This document shows, in pieces, positions 26,245 through 39,346 of a DNA stretch of 64,000 nucleotides; the stretch's first letter is position 1, and each line of letters begins with the position of its first letter. Made by a program: the position numbers and the translations under genes. The notes beneath the pieces are model-generated. The model searched no databases, was not told the DNA's origin, and saw only the letters and a program-made list of their open reading frames with translations. Source of the stretch: Lethocerus indicus (Eukaryota; Arthropoda; Insecta; Hemiptera; Belostomatidae); assembly GCA_019843655.1 (NCBI GenBank), contig JACDQD010000102.1:8627501-8691500 (forward strand), written 5' to 3'.

Positions 26245-26254
26245 AATACTCTCT
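26245..26254. repeat. Right target-site duplication of copy 2
   Basis: AATACTCTCT, identical to 25778-25787. It begins exactly where the arm sequence stops matching copy 1. Confidence 0.65.
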
Positions 26255-27058
26255 CTATTTTTCTGTTTATAGCCCCTAGGTATTATTCGGACATAAGAAT
26301 ATTACGACCGAGAATAATAATACGTCAGATTTCTGGCGGGGATTAAACAGACTCTTCTCCAGTATGGTTTGATTATTCGGGCTCGAGGTGGTGGTGGGGT
26401 CGGAATTAACTTTCAACTTTACACCATTATATATATATTGGTAAGTCTCGGATCTACTCCGTCACCGGCTTCTTCTTTTAACCGGTCGAGCTGACAACGC
26501 AGTTCCTCGGGCGGACACCTGGGCCATCAATCATGCGTCGCGACGCTCGCCTTCCTAATTTCGAAGGGAGCTAAATTGTAGCGCTTCCTCTTCACGATGA
26601 GTACCGGGGTAGCGATATCCGATATCCACGGTGATGAACAGCCGGGTATCACCAACCTCTCGATTGACATTTCATTTCTTTTTGATGGATTTTTCCACCG
26701 GATCAATGTATATGGTTTGGTTTAAAATTGTAGCTCTAAACGACCCCATCACGCCAAACTTTGTGCATCTATAAACAGTCTTTCTATCTTTAGAATTTAA
26801 TATAGAATAGAGATTATTTAATACATAATAGAGAAAATATAATTCAACTTAATTATTTAAAATTGTATGTAATTAAATCCAAACCCAAAATTGAGAAATA
26901 ACTGCATTCAGTGATAAAGTGAATTTAAAACAAATGTATTTCTACGATAAATTCTGTATATCCGTAAATATTTGTGTGTGGCTTTTATATAGTCACATAC
27001 GAGTTTTAATTTGACGAAATATGTAAGGCAAAGATATCAACATTCTCAATTCTGATGC

Positions 27059-27059
<1 letters not shown>
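26255..27059. other. Gene-free spacer
   Basis: Nothing coding recognised. A short GATATC-rich patch lies at about 26613-26630. The rest is ordinary AT-rich sequence. Confidence 0.5.
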
Positions 27060-27096
<37 letters not shown>

Positions 27097-27102
27097 GTGT
27101 GT
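27060..27102. repeat. (GT)n microsatellite
   Basis: A TG/GT array of about 43 bases with a single interruption (GCGT near 27091). Confidence 0.97.
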
Positions 27103-29525
27103 AGCTGGATAAATACTAACAATTTAAAAATGACGGTGGTTCTAAAGAAAGAAAGTTTTTTTTGTGCATTCATCAGAAAAGGGGTTTTTTCCGCTCGAAT
27201 AAGGATTGGAATGCTTAATTAGGGGCTAATTATCTATCGTGTCCCTTATTGTGGATTCGCTTTTATTTCTTCACCCTACTTTTATGGCAACGGAAGTGTA
27301 CCTTTTAAGGACGACTTTCATTTGTCGAGTTATAATTCATCTCTGTTACCATTGATAATACGAAAAATTAGTTGAAATTATCACTTGTGTAACATTTTTG
27401 TCACTGTAATGATTATTATTATTTCATCTTATTATTACCATTTTACTAATATGTTGCATTAATTATATCTGTATAATTAATATTTTCATTCTTCTTTAAA
27501 TCTTTGTTTTCAGTTCAAATATTGAACCGTATCAAAAACAAATACATCACCAATTTCGTAGGGTATTACATAGGTAATCTATGTTACTATTTGCTCCTTT
27601 TTAATTCATTCGCATTTATAATTTTCCCAATGGAACGTTTCATTAGTTCCTCGCGAATATTTAGGGACCTCGATTTAATCATCATCGTAATAATGGTTAT
27701 TATATTCGTCACGTATGCACAGTGTGGGATTTGACCACCGAACGTGTTTTCTGTGATTGTTATATAATTAAAATGGATTTTGTGAGCTTTTGCAGTTGGG
27801 GATGTCCACCGGGCTGCTCTCCAGAGTGCCTGTTACATATCATCGTACTCCTGCCCCCGACCAATTTTGGTTTAATTAACCGTACGGATAAGGGTTGTGT
27901 TAGCATGAGGGGAGGGGGTGGAAATCCGAGGTGAGGGTTGGGATGGAGGATTATAAACTAATTAATTTACAAATACGCCATTAGTCGGCCTATTTTCTGT
28001 GGCTGTTAAATTCAGTCATATAGAATGATGTAATCATTTCAGTTCTACATACTGCTTTAACAATTATAGGCGTATATTTCTAGCAATAAACGCTTTTATA
28101 GTAATAAAAATATTTTCGATTTAATTATTATTACGGTTAAATTAAATAGTAAATTTTCGTAAAATGAGAAAAGCTTTCTACGTTAAAAGTCGTTACCCTC
28201 CCTCCAATGATCGTCGGGAAGATATATTAAAATATTCATATGTACGGGCATCCATAATAATAACGTAGTTTAAAAATAACTCCACTTCAAAGCACTTCCA
28301 ACCCGTTTCCGGCGGAGGAGATGTTTTACAGCCCCTTTCGAATGGGTATCTTATAGGCGGGTTACGACCACCTAAACCTAGTTTTCTTTAAGAGATCTCT
28401 CGTACGTATCTGTTATAATTGGCTGTACTTATTCCCTAGTCAGAATATCAATCGGGCGACAGTAAAAACACGCTTGTCACAACACAATTCACGCATACAA
28501 ATTTCAAGCGATAACATGTTATTTTCCTTATCATATTTAGAGGCATATAAATTTGTCAGAAATAAATTTCAGAGTTTTCCCGGTCTCCTTTTATTATATT
28601 GTCGACCTGTCGTGTGCCGAGCGCAGTGCGTGCCGGTCTGTCCGCACGTCTTAAAAATTGGCGTTCGTGTAAGAGTCGTATAAAATCTGTATATTTTTCC
28701 GTAAAATGTAAATTGTGTATACGCAATATCTGTACATCGTTAAATGTAGCGTGTTTTTTTGATTTTGCGAAATTGTTAATTGTCGCAAGGCGGTCCTATC
28801 GAGAGCAAATGTCTCTGGAATAATCGTGGAGGAGCTAAAAAATAAAAAAATCCTTTCTCGTTTATAAGACTAGATGGTGATGTAAGACTTCTAGAGAAGT
28901 CAGACTGGATATAATCGTGAAGCTATTTAATTTGAACAGTTTCACCGACCTACGGACTTTTCCCTCGGGACCGGAGTGGCCCGAGCATTTCATTAATTCT
29001 TATAATTCTCTCGGTCCGCAGCCCTCCAGAGGGGGGACGTCCGTCCGAATAGTTTCAAGTTAATGAAGAAACAGGGGCGGCGGTATAGGGGCGGAGGGTG
29101 GTGGCGGGGGGCGGCTATAATGGAGTCGGTGCCCGACCGGACAAGAGTTGGCCGAGAAAACGAATTCGTCTACAAAGTATTTCAATCGGATTGAATTGTT
29201 TGCGTTGTTTGGCGTCCGGGGCGGTGGGCTGAAAGGGGTGAGGTGGGGGGGGTGTGCCTTCTTCTCCTTAAACTGTTTAGGGGTTGCGTCCCATCACATA
29301 CAGGCTCAGTGCCGAGTAGAGCAAGAGGTCGCCACCGTCCTCCACTTAAATGAGAACTGTCCTTCGTGATTTTTTCTGTAAACAGGTTGTTTACCCCGTG
29401 GCTCCCCTCTTTGACAAAGGTTCCCCTCTATTCGAGGAGGTTCCAGGAAAATTGGATTATTGGTAAAGACAATTTCGGTAAATATCATTACATCTTCCTG
29501 TAACATTCGTTCCGATTGCTTAATT
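27103..29525. other. Gene-free spacer
   Basis: No gene recognised. A 3' splice-site-like tract, TCTTTGTTTTCAG, ends near 27512 and leads into an open, very hydrophobic frame to 27734. The frame has no recognisable family and no clear 5' splice site, so I do not call an exon. G-rich strips lie at 29070-29120 and 29215-29260. Confidence 0.45.
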
Positions 29526-29557
29526 CCGACATAAAAAAATTTTGATTTTTATGTCGG
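29526..29557 (+). other. Perfect 12-bp hairpin
   Basis: CCGACATAAAAA at 29526-29537 is the exact inverted complement of TTTTTATGTCGG at 29546-29557, with an 8-base loop. The stem is too short for a microRNA precursor. It could be a chance palindrome or the remnant of a tiny inverted-repeat element. Confidence 0.6.
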
Positions 29558-32404
29558 TATTTGTACAATAAATGTAAAAACTATGTACTATGGACATTAC
29601 CAATATGATTCATCCCATATATTCTACAGCGTGGGTCCCATCGGCATTGATAACGTTTTTTACCCCAGGGTCGCCTTTTACCACTTAAGGAGCTCAATGT
29701 CGTCCATTTAGGGTCAAATATAATTGGCGTAGTTCCGGGAATTTCCCCGGACCGCTGTACAATCGGTCACAAAACGGGCTTAGAAATATCGCAGTTCACT
29801 TGGGCAGTTACAACAAGTTATAAGTTACCCTTTTGCAGTGGGCAATTGCCCTCTACAAATTTGGCGGTTCTAGTTTTATCCCGACCACTCTAGCATTTAC
29901 TCTCGTAACTCCCGTCTGCAATAGTCTGCATTCACTGTTTTCAACAATGTCAATACAACTAATTATCTTAATTTAAGACTTTTGTAGCTATTCATTACCC
30001 TGCCAGAAGTGCGTACCGACAACCAGGTCATCATTATTACTCGTACTGCTTACTGCACACGCCTGTTTTACTCGTTTTGACTTTTCGCAATCGTGAGTAA
30101 TATTCAAATAATATTTGAACGAGGTTGACCATTATTACTTCATTAATATTTCTTCGTATTCTTTCCTTCCCCCTCTTAAATAAAAGGCACGTTAATTTTT
30201 ACTCCTCTGGATAATAATTTTTACCCATCTCTCACTTTCGCCATATTGGTTCTCCTTTTGGGTTGGGTATCAGACCGTTGATGGTCGCGTGAAATAATAT
30301 TTATGCCATTAATACTCGCTTGTTCCAAAAGTTCGTTCAACGTAACTGCTTTTTGCCTCCTGTTTCATTTATATTAATGCACATATTTCATAAATTTATT
30401 AGATTAATTTCCATTCTATATTTTATATCATATAATATATATGAACTTGTAAGAAGGAGAATAAAAATGCTTCATTGAAAAAGCTCCAATTGAAGTCGTT
30501 GTTTTGCAAAAAAATGTACAGCATTCCTAAATCAAACAGCTTTTTTCGGTTACTATTATATTACTATACCATTAATAAAACTCATAAGTTGAACAGTTTG
30601 CCTTTTCAATAGTAAAGTAAGTGTTAAAAAACAGCCTAAATGTAAGCCTCGTACATCGTCGCATCCATAAATAAAAACCTATTTCACACGGACTCATTCG
30701 CCGACCGTTGGGAAAGATATATTTTCTGGAAAAAGGAGGATGGGAAATAAAGGTTTCCACTTAGCAGCACCTGAAGGGAGTTCGAGCGGAGGTCTCAAGC
30801 TTCAATAATTAAGTCGGCCCATTGCTGCCAGGGTTTTCTTCCCCGCTAACCGCCTCTAATTGCCCCTTGCTATTTCTATCTCCTCCCTTCCTCCCTCCTT
30901 CCCGCTCCTTACCTAACGCTCTATATTTTTCTCTCCCTCCGCCTCCAACTTATATTATTAAACGCCCCCACCTCGTCCTTCACGTCCTCCCTCCCCACCC
31001 CCAAACGGTTTATTTATTTACAGACTCCTGGTGTAGAGCCTACACGCACCGTTCGGGCTCCGATCGATCGTCCGTCGAGTTCCCTGTTAGGCGGTGGCAG
31101 CATCACCGCTGCGTCGTGGACTGAAGAGTATACTTTAATAGATATACTTAATTGGGACAATCGGTCTGTTATATTAAAAGACCGGTAACAGCTGGGTATT
31201 CTTCTTATTCCGCTCCCTGTTACTTAGTTAGTAGTGCGATTTAGTCATGTCGGACACTCGGCAATTTTGTCTGATTCAATTATGATCGATTGCTACCGTC
31301 TCAATGATCCGCGTGTATTAAGTTGAAGCGGTTCCTTTTACAATTTAAGGCCTCCTCTATTCCAGTACATATTTCAAGTACCGGAATAAGTAGAACTGTT
31401 AATAGTATTAGAAATATATACTTGATCGTAGCTTTTTCAAGCTAATTAAATTTTATTAATACTAATAATTGGGATTATGTATATCATAATTCCGATGTAT
31501 TTTTCATTTAATTCGAATGACTGAGCAAACTTATTCCCTTTGACTTTGCCTTATAAAGACAGAATTGATTCCATGAAAATGGGGTGGGTAGCAGGTCGGT
31601 TCATTTCTGAGAGGAGTGTCGAAGAGCGTGTAACCAAGATTTTATTAGCGGGGGATTTATCTTTTCTTGTTAGAGGATTGCGATAAACGTCAGTTTTTTA
31701 CAGCCCGCCCGTGGCGAATTCGCTTTTCATCCGCTGACGACGCGCCGCGAACAACAAATTTTGGGTAAACAGATTTTAATAAGGTTCGTATTATTAGGAG
31801 ACGTCCGTGGCGAGGCCCCGAACGAATTTATGGTGAAGGAATAAGAAGAAGTCGGATGGAAAATTTTACATCCACTTACAATAATGGGTTTAATCCGCAG
31901 TTTTTGTTTTATTACCTGCCCCGGCGAGTAGGGAAATTTTTAACTGCGTTTGTTTTCTCGACCCCGATTTTCCCTTCGGGCCTCTTTTACTGCCAATAAT
32001 TCTTTTAATACTAAATTAACGGAAGGTCGCGCCAAGGCGTATAACTTAACTGCGGTGTGTAATACACAACGAGTAGATAAGGAAAATAACTTTGAGCGTT
32101 TAAATTTTAATGACTTCTACGCCGGAAAGCGGACTCGTTATTAGTATGCTAAGTGGGGGTAATACATCGTAAACCGGTCCGGCGGTTGATATTAATTTCG
32201 CGCCGTTTAGAAATCCGACCTGAAAACCAGCTCTAGTGTACGTTCTAGATGTACCGTATTAGGCCAATAAGGAATTTTTCCTCTTTAATCATTTATTGAA
32301 CTTGAGGACTTCGTACATAAAGTCAAATGCCGTAGGGAACTCCTGCGGCTGCGTTGGAGTGGGCAAAAAAGGGGGCAGTTTTATTCAGGTGGCGAGCTAT
32401 TAGA
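29558..32404. other. Gene-free spacer
   Basis: No gene, RNA gene or mobile element recognised. A C/T-rich strip lies at 30840-31010 and gives a low-complexity 100-codon frame that I reject. The rest is AT-rich. Confidence 0.5.
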
Positions 32405-32421
32405 GGGGTGGGTGGGGAGGG
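32405..32421 (+). other. G-quadruplex motif, one-base loops
   Basis: GGGG-T-GGG-T-GGGG-A-GGG: four G tracts separated by single bases, the loop length associated with the most stable quadruplexes. Further G runs continue to about 32450. The motif is seen; formation in the cell is inference. Confidence 0.6.
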
Positions 32422-33899
32422 CGGCCGTGTGAAAGTGAGGGGGAGGACGGGCCCCGAAAGTGGAAAGATAGCTCGGACTCCGGAGTGGGCAATGCGTCAG
32501 CATTAAACGCCCATTTGCCCGACAAACTTTAGCGCACCGGCCGACCTCCCCGCCCCACACCACTGACACTCTTGAAAACCCTGGATGTCTCCCAAAATGC
32601 TGCAGCCGACCGTCCCTATGATTAATATCGCACAAGTGAAGATTGGTGGGCCCGCCCTGCTATAGAATTCAATTGAAAGGGACCTGCGATGGACGGTCTT
32701 GTTCATTAAAAAAACATCCTTGGGCTGCGACAGACTCGTGTTGAACTCCAATGGACTTATGATTATGTAGGAATCGGTCAAACAATTTTACGCTAATCGG
32801 TTTAAAAAAAAACAGGACTTCGCACCACCGGCAATCTGTTGCCACAATTAATTCTACGATAATTATGCTAATGCGGGGGCTTATAATCATAATTCAGCAT
32901 AACTGTGATGACTGCTGAGATAAATATAGGAACATTTGGTGTATTTATATATAAATTAATGTATTGACTTCTGAGTTTTAAATGCCTCCCTATTTGAAGC
33001 TTCACCGAAATAAAGGAATAAAGATAATTTTAGTTGATAATCCCGTAGCTAACTGGATGTAGCATTGGCAGACTGCTGACAATGGCGAAAAGTTGAAAAA
33101 GATAGCATAGGACGGGATTGGTCAATCGAAACAGAATATTGGATGACTGGATTATTATTTACAGTCTGCGACTTTCTTCATTCGCAATTTTGAATTTTAT
33201 TCACTCGAAGAATATAATTTAATAAGAAATTAAAGATAAGAATGTAGAAAATGGGTAGTAGTTAGCTCCTTTTTTCATTGAAGAGTCATACGTAGGACAC
33301 GCAAAAAATAGTCTCTTTCTCTGGTGCTCACCCCGAGCCGTCTTCCCCTATCCTTTCTTTCCAACTGCTTTTATTCTATTTTCCGTCCGCTGAACGCATT
33401 GTTCCCCAGTCACACATCTTCCCGGCCGTTGAGGCCTTTTTTACTCACAATTTTGTCTCTAAAAGTTACAGTCCTTTATCACACGTGTTTGCCAGAAATA
33501 TTGAGGGTTCCGCGCAAAACGCCTGTGTACTAACCGTTCAGTAATTCGAACATGTACCCAATCATACAGTTAATTTAAATTGAAATTTAGTATTGTTCCC
33601 TCTTTAGCATTGTAGCACTAATTTATATTCATAAATTTAGTTTAAAAAATTTATCAACCGGTTCACTTTTCGATGAATTTCCTTAGCTCTGGTATTGTAG
33701 GTTCGCAATTAACCACAGTGGTGTGTTTCCCCTACCTGCGTCGGTTTTACTTGTTCTTGGCTTGGTCATGTCGGAGTTTGGGCTTAAGGGGAGGTGGTTG
33801 GGTGAAGAGGAGGTTGAGGGGGTGTAAGGAGAACGGTGTGACAGCGCCGGGTGCCCGGCCCCGACCAATTTGTCAAAAGAGCCGACAGTCCGCACCTAA
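32422..33899. other. Gene-free spacer
   Basis: No gene recognised. Several short - strand frames at 32381-32890 overlap in different frames and match nothing I know. G-rich sequence lies at 33780-33830. Confidence 0.45.
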
Positions 33900-33923
33900 C
33901 CCAACCACCCCCACCCCAACCCC
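33900..33923 (-). other. G-quadruplex motif on the - strand
   Basis: Four C runs (3, 5, 4 and 4 bases) separated by loops of 5, 1 and 2 bases give a quadruplex-capable G pattern on the complementary strand. Confidence 0.45.
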
Positions 33924-36900
33924 AACGGGTTCAGGTTTACATTAGTTAACATCGTATAACTGCAGTATGAATTTCATACTTATTTTTATTTTCCTCTATG
34001 AACATTATTTTCCGATAAATATTTACCTCTATAATTCCTTCCCGCTATAACGGCGTCTCCACTTTCCAACCATATCGCCGATAGCTATCGGGAGAGATTA
34101 ATCAGATTATTTGAATTTTAAATACTTGCCTCATCGTAAACCATAATGCACTGTGAAACCTGCAACATGTTGTGTTATACAACGGTAGAACTTGAATATG
34201 TTCCGGTTGTTGTGCGCTGGATCAAATTGTTTGCAATTTTCACGTTTCACCGGAAAGTGTGCTTTCGACAGAATAGGACAGGATTCGCCCCCCAAGCTGG
34301 ATTAGGTCGAGCTGCTCCAGAAACGTTGAAACTCCCGAGACACAGTTGAAAACTATCTGAGCCGAATCATTTATATTAAATAAGCAGGCTTTTATCCTTA
34401 TAACAAGATTCGTTTACAACTAAAGGCGAACTGTAAACCTTCACTCATTAGTAAATTACAAACTATCTCGAATATTCACTTTGTTGTTATATGCGATACG
34501 GGTACTCGTTCTTTTTCCTTTTTAATTATAGTAGCCGATTCATCAATCTTCTGCAACATCATTCTACGCATTGGTTCCCAGGTCTGTGTTAATGTTAATC
34601 ATTCTCGCAGTCGGGGATAAGCTGCTTTTATATCGTATTTCATAATTTATAGGCTGGCATAACACAGGAATTTCTGTAATATTGAAGTTTGTCATTCGTT
34701 AGTTATTGTATTGAATGAATGGTCAGTGGGGCACCACTGTTTTGTCATATTGTCATTTTATCAGCTGTAGTTATAATATAACAGTTATATTTAAAATAGA
34801 ATGTATTTCGATCATTTCAAATTGATAGTATTTGTTTAATAAATATTAGCAGATTCGAGTTTATTGTTTGAGCTGTGTTTTATACCTAGAGTGTATTATT
34901 GTAGGGAGTAGGGTGGCCAAGCCGATTGGGTGCCAGTGGTAGGCCCGGGGCTTGACAGCCCAGCTGGGCAATTTGTCAAAAGAAGGGAGAGAGCTTCGGC
35001 CTCCCCCACGTGTAAGCTTCTCGTGTGTCATGTGGCTTACCCCTTTAAGAAGGAGTGGGGCGGGGGTGTTGCCTGCCAGTGTGTGTATGTATGTAGTGAC
35101 GCGAGGCTTCACTCCCCCACCGACAGTGGACGCGGCGCCTCCGCCGTCTTCTCATGTGTGATACTGCAGTGTGCCTGCGTCCGTGTATGTGCAGCGTAGG
35201 CGGGGTTCACCTGTTACGCGCCTCCCGCCCTCTCCATCCACCAGTTGATATACACTTTTTCGACATGCCATCAAACAATTCATTATCGAGTGTTTCCAGC
35301 TGTGGATAGGGCCGGGCTAATCCCCTTCACCATCGACCGTTTCGTGTCTTTGACCGATACTCCGAATTGCTGACGAAGGCTCATTATTTCCCGCCGTCGG
35401 TTAAATCATTTTCTCCTATTGAGAGCGACGGGGGAAAAATTGAAAGTCAATATTTGACTGGCTCCTACATTCAGTAGGTAAAAAGCTGTTGTTATTGTTA
35501 ACAATGAATACTTCGCAACTCTTTTTAATTTAATTATTTTAATTTTGTTTTTATTTAAGAGGATATATCGGGTGAATAAAGATACAATCCTCTAAAGGAT
35601 ACCCCCTTAAATTGATTGTTTACCTGTTGATAAAGGCCCATTATTTCTTACCGAGATTAATTGAGAACGCCGAAAGGAAAACCGACAGTAATCGATTTTA
35701 TTGATGGACTGATTGGCCGTTATTATGTTGTTTACTTATTGCTTGGTAATCTGTTACACGCCCGACCTTTCTTCACTCACTGAATAGCTCAATTGGCGAT
35801 ACCAAAAAACAACAACAACATCATGTAGGAATAAATGGATAAAACCAGATGGCACAACCGGCCCAACGGTAAATTCGTGTATAACTGCAATTAGTAATTA
35901 ATTAAACGATTATTGATTCCTCAATTGATTGTAATAATTACTTGATGAAATTATTCGTCTTTATATTTGGAACCCAATGTCAATTAAAATATAATTCTAT
36001 GGAAATTATCTAGTGGGGCGTTAGCGGTATGCTAAATTGACGACGGCTAAGCATTGCGGGTTTGCCGCCCCGACTCGCCGTATTTTCACTAACCACGGGG
36101 AGATACTACTATTTGAATACTTGACAGTTATAAACGTATTGTCCGTAAAAAATTAAAATATAAGACCGAGTATTTGTAAGATTAACTAATACTATTCAAA
36201 CCGTACAGAGATTGTAGCTGAAAATCGAGCCACAAATTTTACACCTAAGTGTACACAGGAACCAAAATATTCTGCAATATATCTTCGGAGGTGAGGAAGA
36301 AGAACGGGTTGTTTTAGCCACCAGTTGATAACTATAGGATAGTGGGCTTGAGCATGCTAAGGGGCGATTCATTATCGACTTTCCTGACCCTCTTAGTCTG
36401 GACTCTAATCCAGTGTGCCCGCCATTTCCTTCCGCTTCTTCGCGACGCCTTCCCCTCCGCAAAACGGACCCTGGGAACTACGTTTCAGATGAAATACTAG
36501 AACGATTACTCGACCAATATACCCGAACAGCTTATCCATGCCAGTGATTTACCTATAAATTACACATCTTTCTTAAGATACGTATCTTTGTATTTTAAAC
36601 AAAACTCATGTGTTGCGTTCTTTTCACACAAATTAAATTTTCCACCATTTTACAACAGTTCTAATGTCGTCGAGAAAACCGTTTCCCTTCAATAACGAAA
36701 TTTATCAGTACATATCTTCTACTACATTTATTTGGAGGATCCTAGAAGATAGTATTAAAGTCTTTTAATAATATTTGCAGGTTTTATTACATACTTTTAT
36801 TTGGTATCAGCAATATTTATGTGTGTACAGTATCAAAATCTATGCACAGTTCTTCCGATGATTAATGTTATCCCTGAAGAGCCTAGTGCTTAAATAAACG

Positions 36901-37632
36901 GCGAGTTTTAAGGCTAATCAGTGGGCTCTCTGTCTCTCTCAGAGCGATTGCGATTGTAATTATTCCCAGGAAGGTCTTATCGCAATAAACATGTTATTGA
37001 GCATCCCGAGTCCTCCTCATTAGTTATGACCCGCCTGCTCTGCTAATAAATTAGTTAGAACGACATCCCTCGGCGTGGCCCCGAGCAGGCCGTCCTCGTT
37101 GGCGTTCATCCTTCACAGAACCCTCGCTTAATCCCTCGGAGCGCCGCGACGCTTCCCCACACCCCCATCCCCTTTCTCACTTTCTAGCTTCTGATTGTCT
37201 GTCTGGCCCATCCAATTGGCACGCAGACGCGGGCGCACACACTCGGCTAGTAAGTAATTGGACCATTTGTTACAGCCAAGTTTGGCGCGTCTATACGTGT
37301 ATATTGTGGCCCTCGCGCCCGCACGCGCCCGTCCCCCTGTCTGTCACGTAACGTCACGGATTTGCCTCCCTCGCGCTCACCCCCACCACCCCTCACTCTC
37401 TCGGGCTTCTCTCATTAGACCTGATTTACTGTCGAGTATACATCACACCATTATGCGTTCTGCCGATGCTGGTCGCGGCAACCGTTTCATTTCTATCTAC
37501 TTAGCCGATATTCAATTATTTCTACATTTGTCTCTATTTCCTTAATGTTCCTTAGCCATTATATTTCATTTTTTACCAAACAGCATACTCCAGACAATCA
37601 AATATATAATGCCTTAGTGTTTTCGCTCTGCT
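33924..37632. other. Gene-free spacer
   Basis: No gene recognised. It includes an (AAC)4 stretch at 35808-35820 and a C-rich strip at 37300-37400. Open frames are under 100 codons without family resemblance. Confidence 0.5.
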
Positions 37633-37668
37633 ATCTCCTCGCGGTGGTTTGGTCTTTAGGCAGACCAC
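37633..37668 (-). mobile_element. Possible decayed arm fragment of the palindromic element
   Basis: TCTCCTC followed four bases later by TGGTTTGGTCTTT, then a nearby AGAC, reproduces the reverse complement of the arm around 26185-26223 (AGACCAAACC...GAGGAGA). The match is about 35 bases and fades on both sides. It may be a relic or chance. Confidence 0.25.
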
Positions 37669-39256
37669 TCTGGTATATTGGTGGCTTGTGAGGCATGAGA
37701 AAACCGGGTAATAAGAATAGGTGCCATGGAAAAACACATCTTTGAGGTACCAGGAATCACAATTACGGATATATGACACCACCGTAGAAACTAATGGCGA
37801 GGTAATCAATTTACGACCAGTAGGGAGGAACTGGGAGCGGTGGGAGAAATGAAGGGAAATACCGTTTGAACGATACGTTACTGACTTTTCTCGCGCGTGA
37901 TAAAATTCAGCTTAGGTAAATGGGTTAGGTGAAAATTACCCGTGAATCAAAACCCGTAGCTGTCGGGAATGGGGGCGCGGGGAGGGAGGAAGAAATTATT
38001 GGAACGTGTCCCGTAGTAGTGTGGCCGGGGCAGGAATGAGAAGGGTGCAAAACGTGTTTGACCGCGACCGTCTGGGTGTAGGGTGGGCGGCCGGGTGGGG
38101 GACGCCGGCAAATTCAATTTGTTACTGCGGGGTTGAATTGGGCGGGGGCGGCCCCTACACCCTTCTGTTGTTAGAATTGGTGCCGGGGTCGGTTTCCGGT
38201 CACTAACCGGAACTGGGCCAGAAACAAACTGTGCGGCCTGTTACGCACGAAAGGACCCCGATTTAGTTAGCAGACTTTGACCTTGCGCCTCTCTCCGGCA
38301 CAACTTTAACTTACCTTCACTATTTCTGCAGCTTTCCCCAACCCGCCGGCCCCATCCGTTACGTTACTACCTCCCCGGTTGATGCGTTAGAAATCACCCA
38401 CATATCTTGGGCGTCCGTTACCTCGTCGACGCGTACCATTATAAGTATTCTGACTCCTCCGAACGATGTCCCCCCCAATGATGATTCGGGCTTAAGTCTG
38501 GGTGGACTAGTTCGTAGAATTTAATACCGTGCAATTCTCCTGATTCTTGGAGTTAATCTCATTCGTACGAGAGTTTCGACGCTACTCTTCTACCCTCTTG
38601 CAGGAATATATGTCGAAAAAAGAATAATCTGAACATAAATACCGTTTCCTTAGTTAACTCGAGGAATCGGCAAATTTGGAAAACAAACAATAGCGCTTAT
38701 GCAGATGAACGTTAACATTTTTGGATAAACACAGCAATCCTTACTCTTATATATCATAAAATGTCTGGTAGTCGTGTTTTCAGATAAACTAAAACGTATA
38801 TAAATATAACGAAGTGTTAAAATGAAATAAAATTAGAATGATACGTTCTAATATGACACATTCCAGTCGGGTGTCTTACATTTGTTCTCTGTCCTCGAGT
38901 CATCTTGGCTGATCGAAACCGTTGCGGTTGGCGTCCTTGCACTTATTTATCTCCACTGTTTTTTATTGGTTTAAGAGAACAACTGAAAAATACACATTCC
39001 CCGAACACCATGATGTATTTGTTCTCTTTGCGGTAAGGAAATGTATGTGCTATTTGCAAGACTCGGATAAAAGCTCTGATCCAATATGGATGAAGATCTG
39101 AAACAAAATCTACATATGTATGAGGAGGGATGTCTGTAGTATTCCTTCGCATATCAAAAATGTGACAATAGATCTTTGCTGTAATATACAGATTGTAAGT
39201 AAGAATAAGCAATAAAATTGTTTTACGTTTATGGTCGCCTGTTTTTAATGTAATAT
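37669..39256. other. Gene-free spacer
   Basis: No gene recognised. A G-rich strip lies at 37970-38190. A strong-looking 3' splice acceptor (CTTCTACCCTCTTGCAG) ends near 38602, but the following sequence contains no recognisable exon. Confidence 0.45.
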
Positions 39257-39346
39257 CTAATTTTATCCAGGTAAGTATCCCACTTAATAACATAGAACGT
39301 TGTGCACGATTTATGAATATTTCGTGATATTACAGTATAAGTAAGG
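39257..39346 (+). other. Weak candidate ratchet site
   Basis: TTTTATCCAG|GTAAGTA joins an AG (39269-39270) to a consensus 5' splice site (39271-39276). Another 5' splice-like GTAAGG lies at 39341, giving a possible 70-nt RS exon. The pyrimidine tract is short and interrupted, so this is much weaker than the sites at 12790 and 53207. It lies between them on the same strand, about 26 kb after the first and 14 kb before the second. Confidence 0.3.

Noticed and set aside
33866..34983. Shared 15-base word CAATTTGTCAAAAGA in two places
   Set aside because: One or two shared 15-mers are expected by chance in 64 kb, and the flanks do not align convincingly.
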